Shown here: positions 40,796 through 49,379 of the stretch, one piece after another
Layout: every line of letters begins with the position of its first letter
Numbering within the stretch: position 1 is the first letter of the stretch
NCBI GenBank assembly: GCA_910578455.1
Contig: CAJTQA010000010.1
Location: 16,196 to 80,195, forward strand
Direction of reading: 5' to 3'
DNA length: 64,000 nucleotides
Source of the DNA: an uncultured Dorea sp.
Lineage (GTDB): Bacteria > Bacillota > Clostridia > Lachnospirales > Lachnospiraceae
Made by a program: the position numbers and the translations under genes
The notes under the pieces: model-generated
What the model saw: only the letters and a program-made list of their open reading frames with translations
The model's database searches: none
Told to the model about the DNA's origin: nothing

Positions 40796-41641
40796 ATGAG
40801 AATCAGTCAGGAAATAAAAAGGAAAATCATTCAGATTGCCGCATTTGGCTATTCGAATACATATCTTCAAAATTTTGCCGGCGGTCAGCTCTATAAGGGT
40901 AAGTGGAAACAATTCTGCAACCCAGGGATGAATTGCTATTCCTGCCCGGCGGCGAGGCTGTCCTGCCCTATAGGAGCCATGCAGGCAGTGAGCGGCTCCA
41001 TGAATTTCAGCGTAAGCTTTTATGTCACGGGGTTCGTGCTGGCAGCGGGCGTGTTGTTCGGAAGGGCAGTCTGCGGTTACATCTGCCCCTTTGGGCTGAT
41101 ACAGGAATTGCTGTATAAAATTCCGTCGCCGAAGAAAAAGCTCTGGAAGGGATTTACTTATGTGAAATATGCTCTTTTGGCATTTTTTGTCCTGCTGTTC
41201 CCGGTGGCGGTTACAAACGAGCTGGGGATGGGAGCGCCTGCGTACTGCGAGTATATCTGCCCGGTGGGAACGCTGGAGGGCGGACTGCCTCTTCTCGCCA
41301 CCCATCCGGAGCTTAGAAGGACAATCGGCGCACTGTTTTCCGTAAAGGCATTTATCTTGGTATTGACGCTGGCCGGGTGCATCGTCATCTGCCGCTTTTT
41401 CTGCAAGGTAATGTGCCCGCTAGGTGCTATTTACGGCATCCTGAATAAAATCAGCATTTACCATATGGACGTGGATAAAGAAAAATGCATCTCCTGCGGG
41501 AAGTGCCATGCCGAGTGCCCTATGGACGTTGACCCTGTAAAAGCTCCAAACTCTGCGGAGTGCATCCGCTGCGGGAAATGTACGGTGTGCTGCCCGAAGG
41601 AGGCGCTGGCGCTTAGGTTTCGATTTAAGGATTTTGGATAA
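40796..41641 (+). CDS. Membrane 4Fe-4S ferredoxin (NapH/CcoG-like)
   Basis: A 281-residue protein with about five helices. It has membrane-proximal cysteine motifs (CGYICPFGLIQE, CEYICPVGTLEGG, CKVMCPLGA) and two C-terminal [4Fe-4S] ferredoxin motifs (CISCGKCHAECPMDV and CIRCGKCTVCCP). This layout is that of NapH/RnfB-type electron-transfer proteins. With the TlpA-like lipoprotein and the CxxC peptide it likely moves reducing power from cytoplasm to exported thiols. ATG 40796 begins MRISQEIKRKI. Confidence 0.88.
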   Translation: MRISQEIKRKIIQIAAFGYSNTYLQNFAGGQLYKGKWKQFCNPGMNCYSCPAARLSCPIGAMQAVSGSMNFSVSFYVTGFVLAAGVLFGRAVCGYICPFGLIQELLYKIPSPKKKLWKGFTYVKYALLAFFVLLFPVAVTNELGMGAPAYCEYICPVGTLEGGLPLLATHPELRRTIGALFSVKAFILVLTLAGCIVICRFFCKVMCPLGAIYGILNKISIYHMDVDKEKCISCGKCHAECPMDVDPVKAPNSAECIRCGKCTVCCPKEALALRFRFKDFG

Positions 41642-41677
41642 AATGTATATGTGAAATAAATGCCTGGAGGCGTTGTC

Positions 41678-42046
41678 TTGAGTCAAAATGTCAAAATATA
41701 TAAAGAGAATTATGAAAATTTGCCCGGCAGATTCATTGAAAAAATAGAGCATGACATACGCTATCTGCTGGAGAGAGACATTGCAGGCCTGAAAAGGGTG
41801 TATCTTTTTGGGAGCTGCGCGCGGGGAAATGTCAGGAGCAGCAGTGACGTGGATCTTATGGTAGTTACGGAGCAGAAGATCAGCGACAGGGCGCTTGCCG
41901 CCGATATACGCTGGTCATTGGACGAGCCGATAAATGGGGTCAGAACAGATGTTGTCTATAAAAATGAGGCATCGGAAAGGATGCAGGGTGTTTTCGAGAA
42001 TGTTGTGAACCGCGAAAAAAAGATGATTTTGGAGGTGCTCGGATGA
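41678..42046 (+). CDS. MNT-type nucleotidyltransferase (antitoxin-like)
   Basis: A 122-residue minimal nucleotidyltransferase with VYLFGSCARG...SSSDVDLMV (GSx10DxD, about residues 47-62) and a third Asp in RTDVVYK (about 90). TTG 41678 is chosen because GGAGG lies nine bases before it; ATG 41660 precedes that site. It overlaps the HEPN gene by four bases (ATGA). In MntA-HepT pairs the MNT protein inactivates the HEPN toxin by AMPylation. Confidence 0.85.
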   Translation: MSQNVKIYKENYENLPGRFIEKIEHDIRYLLERDIAGLKRVYLFGSCARGNVRSSSDVDLMVVTEQKISDRALAADIRWSLDEPINGVRTDVVYKNEASERMQGVFENVVNREKKMILEVLG

Positions 42047-42438
42047 TAAAGAATACTTATTTGGATATTGCCGAGAATGATCTGCAGTATTTGGAATCCG
42101 TGATTGCCATGGGAAACACATTTTACAATCAGCTTGCAGTACAATGCCAGCAGATTGCTGAGAAATATTTAAAGGGATATCTTGATAAGATATTTGTTGA
42201 TGAGGACGTAGTTGACCTGCTGCGGAAACACAATATGAAAAAGATTGCATCGAAACTAAATGAAGTGAAAGCAGGATTGGAGCTTGATACGATCGGGCTG
42301 GCCTATCTGACAGATTTTTACTATGATGCAAGATATCCGGGAGACGATTTTTATAATGTGACGAAGGATGATTTTGAAAAATGCCTGTCTATTATGTATG
42401 ATACAGTAAATAAGCTGCGGAAAGGATTCGGCAATTAG
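42043..42438 (+). CDS. HEPN-domain protein (toxin-like)
   Basis: A 131-residue all-helical HEPN protein (AENDLQYLESVIAMGNTFYN, VQCQQIAEKYLKGYLD, then YDARYPGDDFY). The classic Rx4-6H RNase motif of HepT is not obvious; the YDARYPGDDF end is typical of the HEPN group that often accompanies nucleotidyltransferases in gut Firmicutes. It is coupled to the MNT gene. Toxin activity is not established; it could be a small-molecule nucleotidyltransferase partner. Confidence 0.8.
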   Translation: MIKNTYLDIAENDLQYLESVIAMGNTFYNQLAVQCQQIAEKYLKGYLDKIFVDEDVVDLLRKHNMKKIASKLNEVKAGLELDTIGLAYLTDFYYDARYPGDDFYNVTKDDFEKCLSIMYDTVNKLRKGFGN

Positions 42439-42575
42439 GTTTCCCAAGTGGTGGGCATTATTTTTTGTCTTTATTATGCAATAACACAAACGATCTGATA
42501 CCTCCCACCAGCCGCCACAGCTCCGCCGGAGCGTCCTCCCAACTCTTAAGACTTTCTGAAATAAGCGGAATTTCC

Positions 42576-42604
42576 TTGACAAATCGCTGCCATATGGCTA
42601 TGAT
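42576..42604 (+). promoter_or_regulatory. Sigma-A promoter of valS T-box leader
   Basis: TTGACA, 17 bases, TATGAT; start near 42611. The 137 bases between the HEPN gene and this promoter show nothing recognisable. Confidence 0.8.
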
Positions 42605-42611
42605 AGTCAAT

Positions 42612-42897
42612 AGTTTAAAAACCATAAAGGCTGTGAAAAAGAGGAGTACGCATCCCTACGCTGACAGAGAGAGCGGCAAAGTGGCTGAGAGCCGTTTCAG
42701 AATGTAAGGTGCGGAAGGTAGCTTTTGAGCCGGACCGCTGAACTGCTGCGTGTGGAGCAGGACGCAGAAAATAGGCAGTCCCGGAGTCGTTCCCGTTATC
42801 GAATAAGATGAGATATAGAGAGTGTTTCTTCTATATAAATAAAGGTGGTACCGCGATGATAAATCGCCCTTTACAGCGTAGAGGGCGGTTTTTTACG
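42612..42897 (+). promoter_or_regulatory. T-box leader of valS
   Basis: A roughly 285-base leader containing the AGAGAG/GTGGCTGAGAG stem I elements, the invariant T-box core AAAGGTGGTACCGCG at 42841-42855, and a terminator (ATCGCCCT...AGGGCGGTTTTTT, 42864-42894) that competes with the antiterminator. Uncharged tRNA(Val) would prevent termination. I could not place the specifier codon with certainty; a GTA lies in the 3' arm of stem I. Confidence 0.92.
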
Positions 42898-42948
42898 TCC
42901 TCGTTTGTGAAAAGTTTGTGAAAATCATATGAACTAAGGAGAGAGACT

Positions 42949-45606
42949 ATGGGTGAGAATCTGAACAAAACCTACAATCCGAAGGAGATTGAGGCAAAGC
43001 TTTACGAGAAGTGGTGTGAGAACAAGTATTTCCATGCAGAGGTGGACCGTGACAAAAAGCCGTTCACAACGGTGATGCCGCCTCCGAATATTACCGGCAA
43101 GCTGCACATGGGACATGCCCTGGACAACACGCTGCAGGACATCTTGATCCGCTACAAGAGGATGCAGGGGTACAATGCGCTGTGGGTACCGGGAACTGAC
43201 CATGCGGCCATTTCCACTGAGGTCAAGGTGACAAACCAGCTTAAGGACGAAGGAATCGACAAGAAGGAGCTTGGCCGTGAGAAATTCCTTGAGCGCACCT
43301 GGCAGTGGAAGGAGGAGTACGCCGGAACGATCGAGGGGCAGCTTAAGAAACTCGGCGTTTCCTGCGACTGGAACAGAGAGCGTTTTACTATGGATGAGGG
43401 TTGCTCAAAAGCGGTTGAGGAAGTATTTATTAAGCTTTATGAGGAAGGATATATATACAAAGGCTCCCGGATCATCAACTGGTGCCCGGTATGTAAGACG
43501 TCCCTTTCGGACGCTGAGGTGGAGCATGAGGAACAGGACGGGCATTTCTGGCATATCAAGTACCCGCTTGTGGGAAGTGACGATTTCCTTGAGATTGCCA
43601 CGACACGTCCGGAGACGATGCTTGGAGACACCGCTATCGCTGTTCACCCGGAGGACGAGAGATATAAAGATATCGTAGGTAAAAAGGCAATCCTGCCTTT
43701 AGTGGGAAAAGAGATACCGATTGTTGCGGATTCTTACGTTGATAAGGAATTTGGAACGGGCGCGGTTAAGATTACGCCTGCACATGACCCCAATGACTTT
43801 GAGGTGGGGAAACGCCACAATCTGCCGGAGATCAATGTGATGAACGATGATGCCACCATCAATGAAAACGGCGGGAAGTATGCGGGGATGGACCGCTACG
43901 CGGCGCGCGAGCTGATGGTGAAGGAGCTTGAGGAACAGGGGCTTTTGGTGAAAGTGGTTCCCCACAGCCACAACGTAGGAACCCATGACCGTTGCCACAC
44001 CACGGTAGAGCCGCTGGTAAAACAGCAGTGGTTTGTCCGGATGGAGGAGCTGGCAAAGCCGGCGATTCAGGCGGTGAAGACAGGCGAGCTTAAGTTCGTG
44101 CCGGAGAGATTTGACAAGATTTACCTGCACTGGCTTGAAAATATCCGTGACTGGTGCATCTCCAGGCAAATTTGGTGGGGGCACAGGATTCCGGCGTATT
44201 ACTGCGACGAGTGCGGCGAGATGGTCGTATCGAGGACAATGCCGGATGCTTGCCCGAAGTGCGGACACGCCCATATGACCCAGGACGAGGATACGCTTGA
44301 TACGTGGTTTTCTTCCGCGCTGTGGCCGTTTTCCGTACTGGGATGGCCGGAAAAGACGGAAGATCTGGATTATTTTTATCCGACAGACGTGCTTGTCACC
44401 GGATATGACATTATTTTCTTCTGGGTAATCCGTATGGTATTTTCCGGATATGCACATACTGATAAATCACCGTTCCATACGGTGTTCATCCACGGGCTGG
44501 TGAGAGATTCCCTTGGGCGCAAGATGAGCAAATCTCTGGGAAATGGAATTGACCCGCTGGAAATCATTGACCAGTACGGCGCGGACGCCCTGCGTATGAC
44601 GCTTGTGACGGGCAATGCGCCGGGTAACGATATGCGTTTTTACAACGAGAGGGTTGAGGCGAGCCGGAACTTTGCCAATAAAGTCTGGAATGCGTCGCGT
44701 TTCATCATGATGAACCTTGATGAGAAAGAGCTTACAGAGCCGGAGAAAGGTACGTTCCGCCCGGCTGACCAGTGGATTATGTCCAGATGCAACAGCCTGG
44801 TGAAAGATGTGACGGAAAATATGGATAAGTTCGAACTTGGTATTGCACTGTCCAAGTTATATGACTTTATCTGGGATGAGTTCTGCGACTGGTATATCGA
44901 GCTTGCGAAGTACAGGATTTACCATGCGGATGAGGACGCGCAGAGCGCTAACGACGCGCTTTGGACATTGCGCGAGGTGCTTAAGAAGGCGCTGAAACTT
45001 CTGCATCCGTATATGCCGTTTGTGACGGAAGAGATATACAGTAAGCTGATTCCGGGGGAGGATTCCCTTATGATGTCCGCGTGGCCGGAGTATGACGAGA
45101 GCTTTGATTTCCCGCAGGCGGAAAGAATCGTGGAGCACTATAAGGAGATCATCCGCGGCGTAAGAAATGTCCGGGCAGAGATGAATGTTCCCAATTCCAG
45201 GAAAGCCAAGGTATATATCGTGTGCCAGGACGAGGAGCTTTGCACAGGCCTTGCCTGCTTAAAGGATGCGGCGCAGATTATGGCGGCGGTGAGCGATCTG
45301 GCCATCCAGAGCGACAGGGAAGGAATTGCGGAAGACGCGGTGTCTATCGTGGTGCCGGATGCGTCGGTATACCTGCCTCTTGAGGATCTGATTGACTTTG
45401 AGCAGGAGATGGAGCGTCTTGAGAAAGAGGAAAAACGTCTCGCGAAGGAGATTGCCAGGGCGGATGGGATGCTGAAAAACGAGCGGTTCATGAGCAAAGC
45501 CCCACAGGCGAAGATAGAAGAAGAGCAGAAGAAACTTGAGACGTACCGCGAGATGATGGCGAAAGTTCAGGAAAGGCTTAAAGGATTGAAGGCAAGGCAA
45601 AGCTAG
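42949..45606 (+). CDS. valS: Valyl-tRNA synthetase
   Basis: An 885-residue class I synthetase. HIGH-type motif PNITGKLHMGH (about residues 47-57), editing domain with TTRPETMLGDTAIAVHP, KMSKS motif GRKMSKSLGNG (about 523-533), a tRNA-binding helical domain and a C-terminal coiled coil (about 805-880: EQEMERLEKEEKRLAKEI). It charges tRNA(Val) and edits misactivated threonine. Controlled by the T-box upstream. Full length for a Firmicute ValRS. Confidence 0.97.
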   Translation: MGENLNKTYNPKEIEAKLYEKWCENKYFHAEVDRDKKPFTTVMPPPNITGKLHMGHALDNTLQDILIRYKRMQGYNALWVPGTDHAAISTEVKVTNQLKDEGIDKKELGREKFLERTWQWKEEYAGTIEGQLKKLGVSCDWNRERFTMDEGCSKAVEEVFIKLYEEGYIYKGSRIINWCPVCKTSLSDAEVEHEEQDGHFWHIKYPLVGSDDFLEIATTRPETMLGDTAIAVHPEDERYKDIVGKKAILPLVGKEIPIVADSYVDKEFGTGAVKITPAHDPNDFEVGKRHNLPEINVMNDDATINENGGKYAGMDRYAARELMVKELEEQGLLVKVVPHSHNVGTHDRCHTTVEPLVKQQWFVRMEELAKPAIQAVKTGELKFVPERFDKIYLHWLENIRDWCISRQIWWGHRIPAYYCDECGEMVVSRTMPDACPKCGHAHMTQDEDTLDTWFSSALWPFSVLGWPEKTEDLDYFYPTDVLVTGYDIIFFWVIRMVFSGYAHTDKSPFHTVFIHGLVRDSLGRKMSKSLGNGIDPLEIIDQYGADALRMTLVTGNAPGNDMRFYNERVEASRNFANKVWNASRFIMMNLDEKELTEPEKGTFRPADQWIMSRCNSLVKDVTENMDKFELGIALSKLYDFIWDEFCDWYIELAKYRIYHADEDAQSANDALWTLREVLKKALKLLHPYMPFVTEEIYSKLIPGEDSLMMSAWPEYDESFDFPQAERIVEHYKEIIRGVRNVRAEMNVPNSRKAKVYIVCQDEELCTGLACLKDAAQIMAAVSDLAIQSDREGIAEDAVSIVVPDASVYLPLEDLIDFEQEMERLEKEEKRLAKEIARADGMLKNERFMSKAPQAKIEEEQKKLETYREMMAKVQERLKGLKARQS

Positions 45607-45641
45607 TTTCTGCCGGAATTGTTGGGAGATTAGATTGTAAT

Positions 45642-47849
45642 ATGAAAAGAATCCAATTAAAAAAGCCCGATGTAAAAGGGGCGTTTAAAAAGCTTAAAAA
45701 TCTGAAAAAAGAAGATGTTGCGGATTACTGGAGGGCCAGGAAGGAACGGCGCCAGAGAATCCTTGAGGAGCGGAGGAACAGTGCGTTTGCCAGGAAGATG
45801 CAGCCGGTTTATCAGTGGATGAACCGGCTCTCGCTGCTGTTCCATGCTCTGCTTGCCTGCCTGATCAACTTTGCCATTGAGGCGATCTCAAGACATTCCG
45901 CGGTTAAGGCGTGGGAGTACATGACGGAGACGCCGTTGGTATTTTTATATAATTCGTTTATGATCTTTATGACATTTTCTGTCGTGTATCTCTTTAAAAG
46001 AAGGGTTTTTGTGCGGATTATCATAAGCGTCCTCTGGATGGTGCTTGGAGTCTGCAACGGCTATATGCTGATCAAGCGGGTGACGCCTTTTAACGCACAG
46101 GATCTTAAGGTTGCGACAGATGCGGTTTCTCTTATCAACAATTATTTTAACGGATTTGAGCTTGTCATGGTTGTGGTGGGCATCGGTGCGGTCACAGTAT
46201 GGGTGATCTCCATGTGGCGGCGCGGCGGGCAGTATAACGGAAAAGTGCACCGCATCCGGGGGTTGGCAGGGATTGCGGCCTGCGCGGGGCTGTACGCGAT
46301 TGCTACGGACGCGGCGATTGATGAGCGGGTAGTGTCTACCTATTTTGGAAATATTGCGTTTGCCTATGAGGATTATGGGCTGCCCTACTGCTTTATGGCC
46401 AGCGTGTTCAACACGGGCATCAACGAGCCGAACGAATATAATGAGGAATCCATCGCGGCGCTTTCGGATAACGGCAGCATTGTAAAGAGCGAGACAGGGC
46501 TTAAGGACAGTAAAAAGCCGAATATCATCTTTGTGCAGCTTGAGTCTTATTTTGACGTGGCAGAGTCGGAGTTTTTTACGACATCAAAGGATGCCAGCCC
46601 GAACCTAAGGAAGATGTATGAGAACTTTTCTTCCGGGTATTTTAAAGTGCCTTCCGTGGGAGCGGGAACGGCAAATACGGAGTTTGAGGTTCTCACGGGC
46701 ATGAACCTGCGGTATTTCGGGCCGGGTGAGTATCCTTATAAGACGGTGCTTAAAGAACGTCAGAGCGAGAGCGCGGCGTCGGCTCTGAGCGCCCTTGGGT
46801 ATGGAACCCATGCGCTCCATAATAACGGCGGAAATTTCTACAGCCGCGCCAAGGTGTTTGACCATATTGGATTTGATTCCTATACAAGCAAGGAATTTAT
46901 GAACATCTTACAGTATACCGAGAACGGATGGGCGAAAGACGATATCCTGATCCAGCACATTATGGAATCTATGGACACCACTGAGCAGCAGGACTTTGTG
47001 TTCTGTGTAAGCCTTCAGGGACACGGAGATTACCCGGAGGAGAAGGTGATTGAGAATCCGGAGATCACGGTAGAGGGGATTGAGGACGAGGCGCTTAAAA
47101 ACCGCTGGGAATACTACGTGAACCAGGTGTACGGCATGGATCAGTTCGCCGGGAATCTCGTGAAGGCTGTGGAGGAAAGGAACGAGCCTTCCGTGATCGT
47201 ATTTTACGGGGATCACCTGCCGACGCTGGGGCTTAAGGCTGAGGATCTTAAAGGACGCTATCTCTACAATACGAATTATGTGATCTGGGATAACATCGGG
47301 CTTAAAAAGGAAGACCGGAATATCCCCGCCTATCAGATTATGGCGGATGTGTTTGAGCGGCTTGATATCCATGCGGGAACAGTGTTTAACTATCATCAGG
47401 GGCGCAGGAAGACAAAAGATTATCTGAAAGACCTGGAGCTTTTGCAGTATGATATCCTTTACGGCAGGCAGTTTGTCTATGGGGATGGGGAGATGCCTGT
47501 AAAGGAACCGCACATGATGATGGGAGTGCGGGATGTGACGCTCAGTGACGTGATAGAACACCTGAATAAAGGATGCAGCCTGTACGGAGAAAACTTTACA
47601 AAGTCCAGCAGGGTGTTTGTCAACGGAGAAAGGCACAAGAGCACCTTTTTGAATAATACGCGGATTGACCTGCCGGAGACGGATTTGAAGGAAGGCGATG
47701 TAATCTCTGTTGTACAGATGGGTTCCAGCAATACGACATTCCGTACGTCAGACAAATATATATACCAGGGCGGCAATCTTATAGTTCAGGCGGGCACCGG
47801 AACTGACATTACGAAGTCATGGCAGGAGCAGGAGACGGCAGAGGAATAA
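45642..47849 (+). CDS. LTA synthase-family sulfatase (membrane glycerophosphate/phosphoethanolamine transferase-like)
   Basis: A 735-residue protein. It has a basic N-terminal tail, about five membrane helices (about residues 60-235), and an extracytoplasmic sulfatase-fold domain with KPNIIFVQLESYFD (metal Glu about residue 296), the nucleophile Thr in GAGTANTEFEVLTGM (about 342), HNNGGNFYSR and YGDHLP (about 525). LtaS-type enzymes polymerise glycerol phosphate from phosphatidylglycerol. An extra C-terminal domain (about 620-735) is longer than in S. aureus LtaS. The exact polymer is not known. Confidence 0.88.
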   Translation: MKRIQLKKPDVKGAFKKLKNLKKEDVADYWRARKERRQRILEERRNSAFARKMQPVYQWMNRLSLLFHALLACLINFAIEAISRHSAVKAWEYMTETPLVFLYNSFMIFMTFSVVYLFKRRVFVRIIISVLWMVLGVCNGYMLIKRVTPFNAQDLKVATDAVSLINNYFNGFELVMVVVGIGAVTVWVISMWRRGGQYNGKVHRIRGLAGIAACAGLYAIATDAAIDERVVSTYFGNIAFAYEDYGLPYCFMASVFNTGINEPNEYNEESIAALSDNGSIVKSETGLKDSKKPNIIFVQLESYFDVAESEFFTTSKDASPNLRKMYENFSSGYFKVPSVGAGTANTEFEVLTGMNLRYFGPGEYPYKTVLKERQSESAASALSALGYGTHALHNNGGNFYSRAKVFDHIGFDSYTSKEFMNILQYTENGWAKDDILIQHIMESMDTTEQQDFVFCVSLQGHGDYPEEKVIENPEITVEGIEDEALKNRWEYYVNQVYGMDQFAGNLVKAVEERNEPSVIVFYGDHLPTLGLKAEDLKGRYLYNTNYVIWDNIGLKKEDRNIPAYQIMADVFERLDIHAGTVFNYHQGRRKTKDYLKDLELLQYDILYGRQFVYGDGEMPVKEPHMMMGVRDVTLSDVIEHLNKGCSLYGENFTKSSRVFVNGERHKSTFLNNTRIDLPETDLKEGDVISVVQMGSSNTTFRTSDKYIYQGGNLIVQAGTGTDITKSWQEQETAEE

Positions 47850-47890
47850 TAATTTCAGGCAGCGCATGCCGGAGGAACGGAGGCTTATAT

Positions 47891-49264
47891 ATGTCAGATA
47901 AGTCAGATAAGATACCTTCAGATTACAGGGCGGCAGTAGAGTATATTGAAGAGCTCCCCAGATTCACAAAGAAACATTCACTGGAGCACACGAAACAATT
48001 TTTGGGATTCCTTGGAAACCCTGCGGCGGACAGAAAAGTAATCCATGTTGCGGGAACGAACGGGAAAGGGTCTGTCTGTGCTTATATACAGGCAATACTG
48101 GAATCGGAAGGGAAGAGGACGGGATTCTTTACGTCGCCGCATCTTCTGAAGATTAATGAGAGAATACAGATTGGCCGGAAACCTGTTGAAGACGATGATT
48201 TTTTCCGAGTATTCGTGAAGGCAATGAAAGCAGTGGAGAAAATGAGGGGGGCAGGGCTTGAGCATCCTTCTTATTTTGAGTTCCTTTTTGGGATGGGAAT
48301 GCTTTGCTTTGCCGAGTCAGATGCAGAGTACATTATATTGGAGACAGGGCTTGGCGGCAGGCTGGATGCCACGAATGCGTACGACAGGCCGTACCTGACG
48401 GTGATCACGTCAATAAGCCTTGACCATACGGACATTTTGGGAGATACTATTGAACAGATAGCATATGAGAAAGCAGGAATTATAAAAAAAGGAATACCGG
48501 TATTTTTTGACGGGAGCTGTGAAAGGGCGGGAGACGTTATACGCCGGGAGGCTAAAAAAAAACAGGCTCCTTGTAGAGAAATCTCGAATCATGCGTTCGA
48601 AATTCAGGAAGCATGCCGCAATTATATTGCATTTTCGAGGAATAATGCGTATGATAAAGACAGGATGTGGCGCGTTCCGATTTGCGGCATTTACCAGGTG
48701 ATGAATGCGGAGATTGCACTGCAGGCGGCGGAATATGCTTTAAAAGGCCAGGAGGCGCACCGGGACAGGTGGGCGGACGCGGTTGCTGCCATGAAATGGG
48801 AAGGGCGCATGGAGACGGCGGCTCCTCACCTGATGGTAGACGGAGCGCACAATCCCGGGGCGGTAGCAGCATTTGCGGAGAGTATGGGCCAGCTTGAGCC
48901 GGAGGGCGGGGAACTGCCTGTGGTCATATTTTCGGCAGTGTCGGATAAGAAGTACGAACAGATGATAGCCTGCCTGTGCAGGGAGGTAAAAGCGAAAGCA
49001 TATATTGCAACAGAGGTTGACGACAGGAGAAAAGTCATGTGCGGGGAGCTGAAAGCAGTATTTGAAAGATATACTTCCCAGCCGGTTTATGAGAGGGCGT
49101 CGGCAGGTCAGGCGTTAAAAACTGCTTACGAGATAAGAGGAGAGGGTGAGATTTACTGTCTTGGCTCGCTCTATCTTGCAGGAGAGATAAAAAGGTGCAT
49201 TCAGGAGGAATCAGACGATGTTAGATTTTGCAGAGGAATTAAAGAAATTTCAGCCAAGCCTTGA
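47891..49264 (+). CDS. folC: Folylpolyglutamate synthase/dihydrofolate synthase
   Basis: A 457-residue Mur-ligase-type enzyme with IHVAGTNGKGSVCAYI (P-loop, about residues 50-65), the folate loop TSPHLLKINERIQI, ILETGLGGRLDATNA, and DGAHNPGA in the C-terminal domain. It adds glutamate to folates (and possibly to dihydropteroate). ATG 47891 with CGGAGG upstream is preferred to the apparent start at 47819, which lies inside the preceding gene. A small ORF begins inside its last 47 bases. Confidence 0.94.
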   Translation: MSDKSDKIPSDYRAAVEYIEELPRFTKKHSLEHTKQFLGFLGNPAADRKVIHVAGTNGKGSVCAYIQAILESEGKRTGFFTSPHLLKINERIQIGRKPVEDDDFFRVFVKAMKAVEKMRGAGLEHPSYFEFLFGMGMLCFAESDAEYIILETGLGGRLDATNAYDRPYLTVITSISLDHTDILGDTIEQIAYEKAGIIKKGIPVFFDGSCERAGDVIRREAKKKQAPCREISNHAFEIQEACRNYIAFSRNNAYDKDRMWRVPICGIYQVMNAEIALQAAEYALKGQEAHRDRWADAVAAMKWEGRMETAAPHLMVDGAHNPGAVAAFAESMGQLEPEGGELPVVIFSAVSDKKYEQMIACLCREVKAKAYIATEVDDRRKVMCGELKAVFERYTSQPVYERASAGQALKTAYEIRGEGEIYCLGSLYLAGEIKRCIQEESDDVRFCRGIKEISAKP

Positions 49265-49352
49265 GGTGGAGGATATCGAGGGCGCGGTATATCAGGAAGA
49301 TTTGACAGATATGACGGATATTTTGCGGGAAATGATAGAGCAGACGAAGTAG
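49218..49352 (+). CDS. 44-residue acidic small protein overlapping folC
   Basis: MLDFAEELKKFQPSLEVEDI continuing to EMIEQTK, with AGGAGG seven bases before the ATG, overlapping the end of folC by 47 bases. It is acidic and helical, with no membrane segment. The strong ribosome site and the position between folC and the TPR gene support translation. Function unknown. Confidence 0.6.
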   Translation: MLDFAEELKKFQPSLEVEDIEGAVYQEDLTDMTDILREMIEQTK

Positions 49353-49379
49353 CGGGGATAAAAAGAGGTTATACAGTCT

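Noticed and set aside
43699..44457. Minus-strand ORF of 252 codons inside valS
   Set aside because: Antisense shadow of the synthetase; Arg/His/Pro-rich with no domain.
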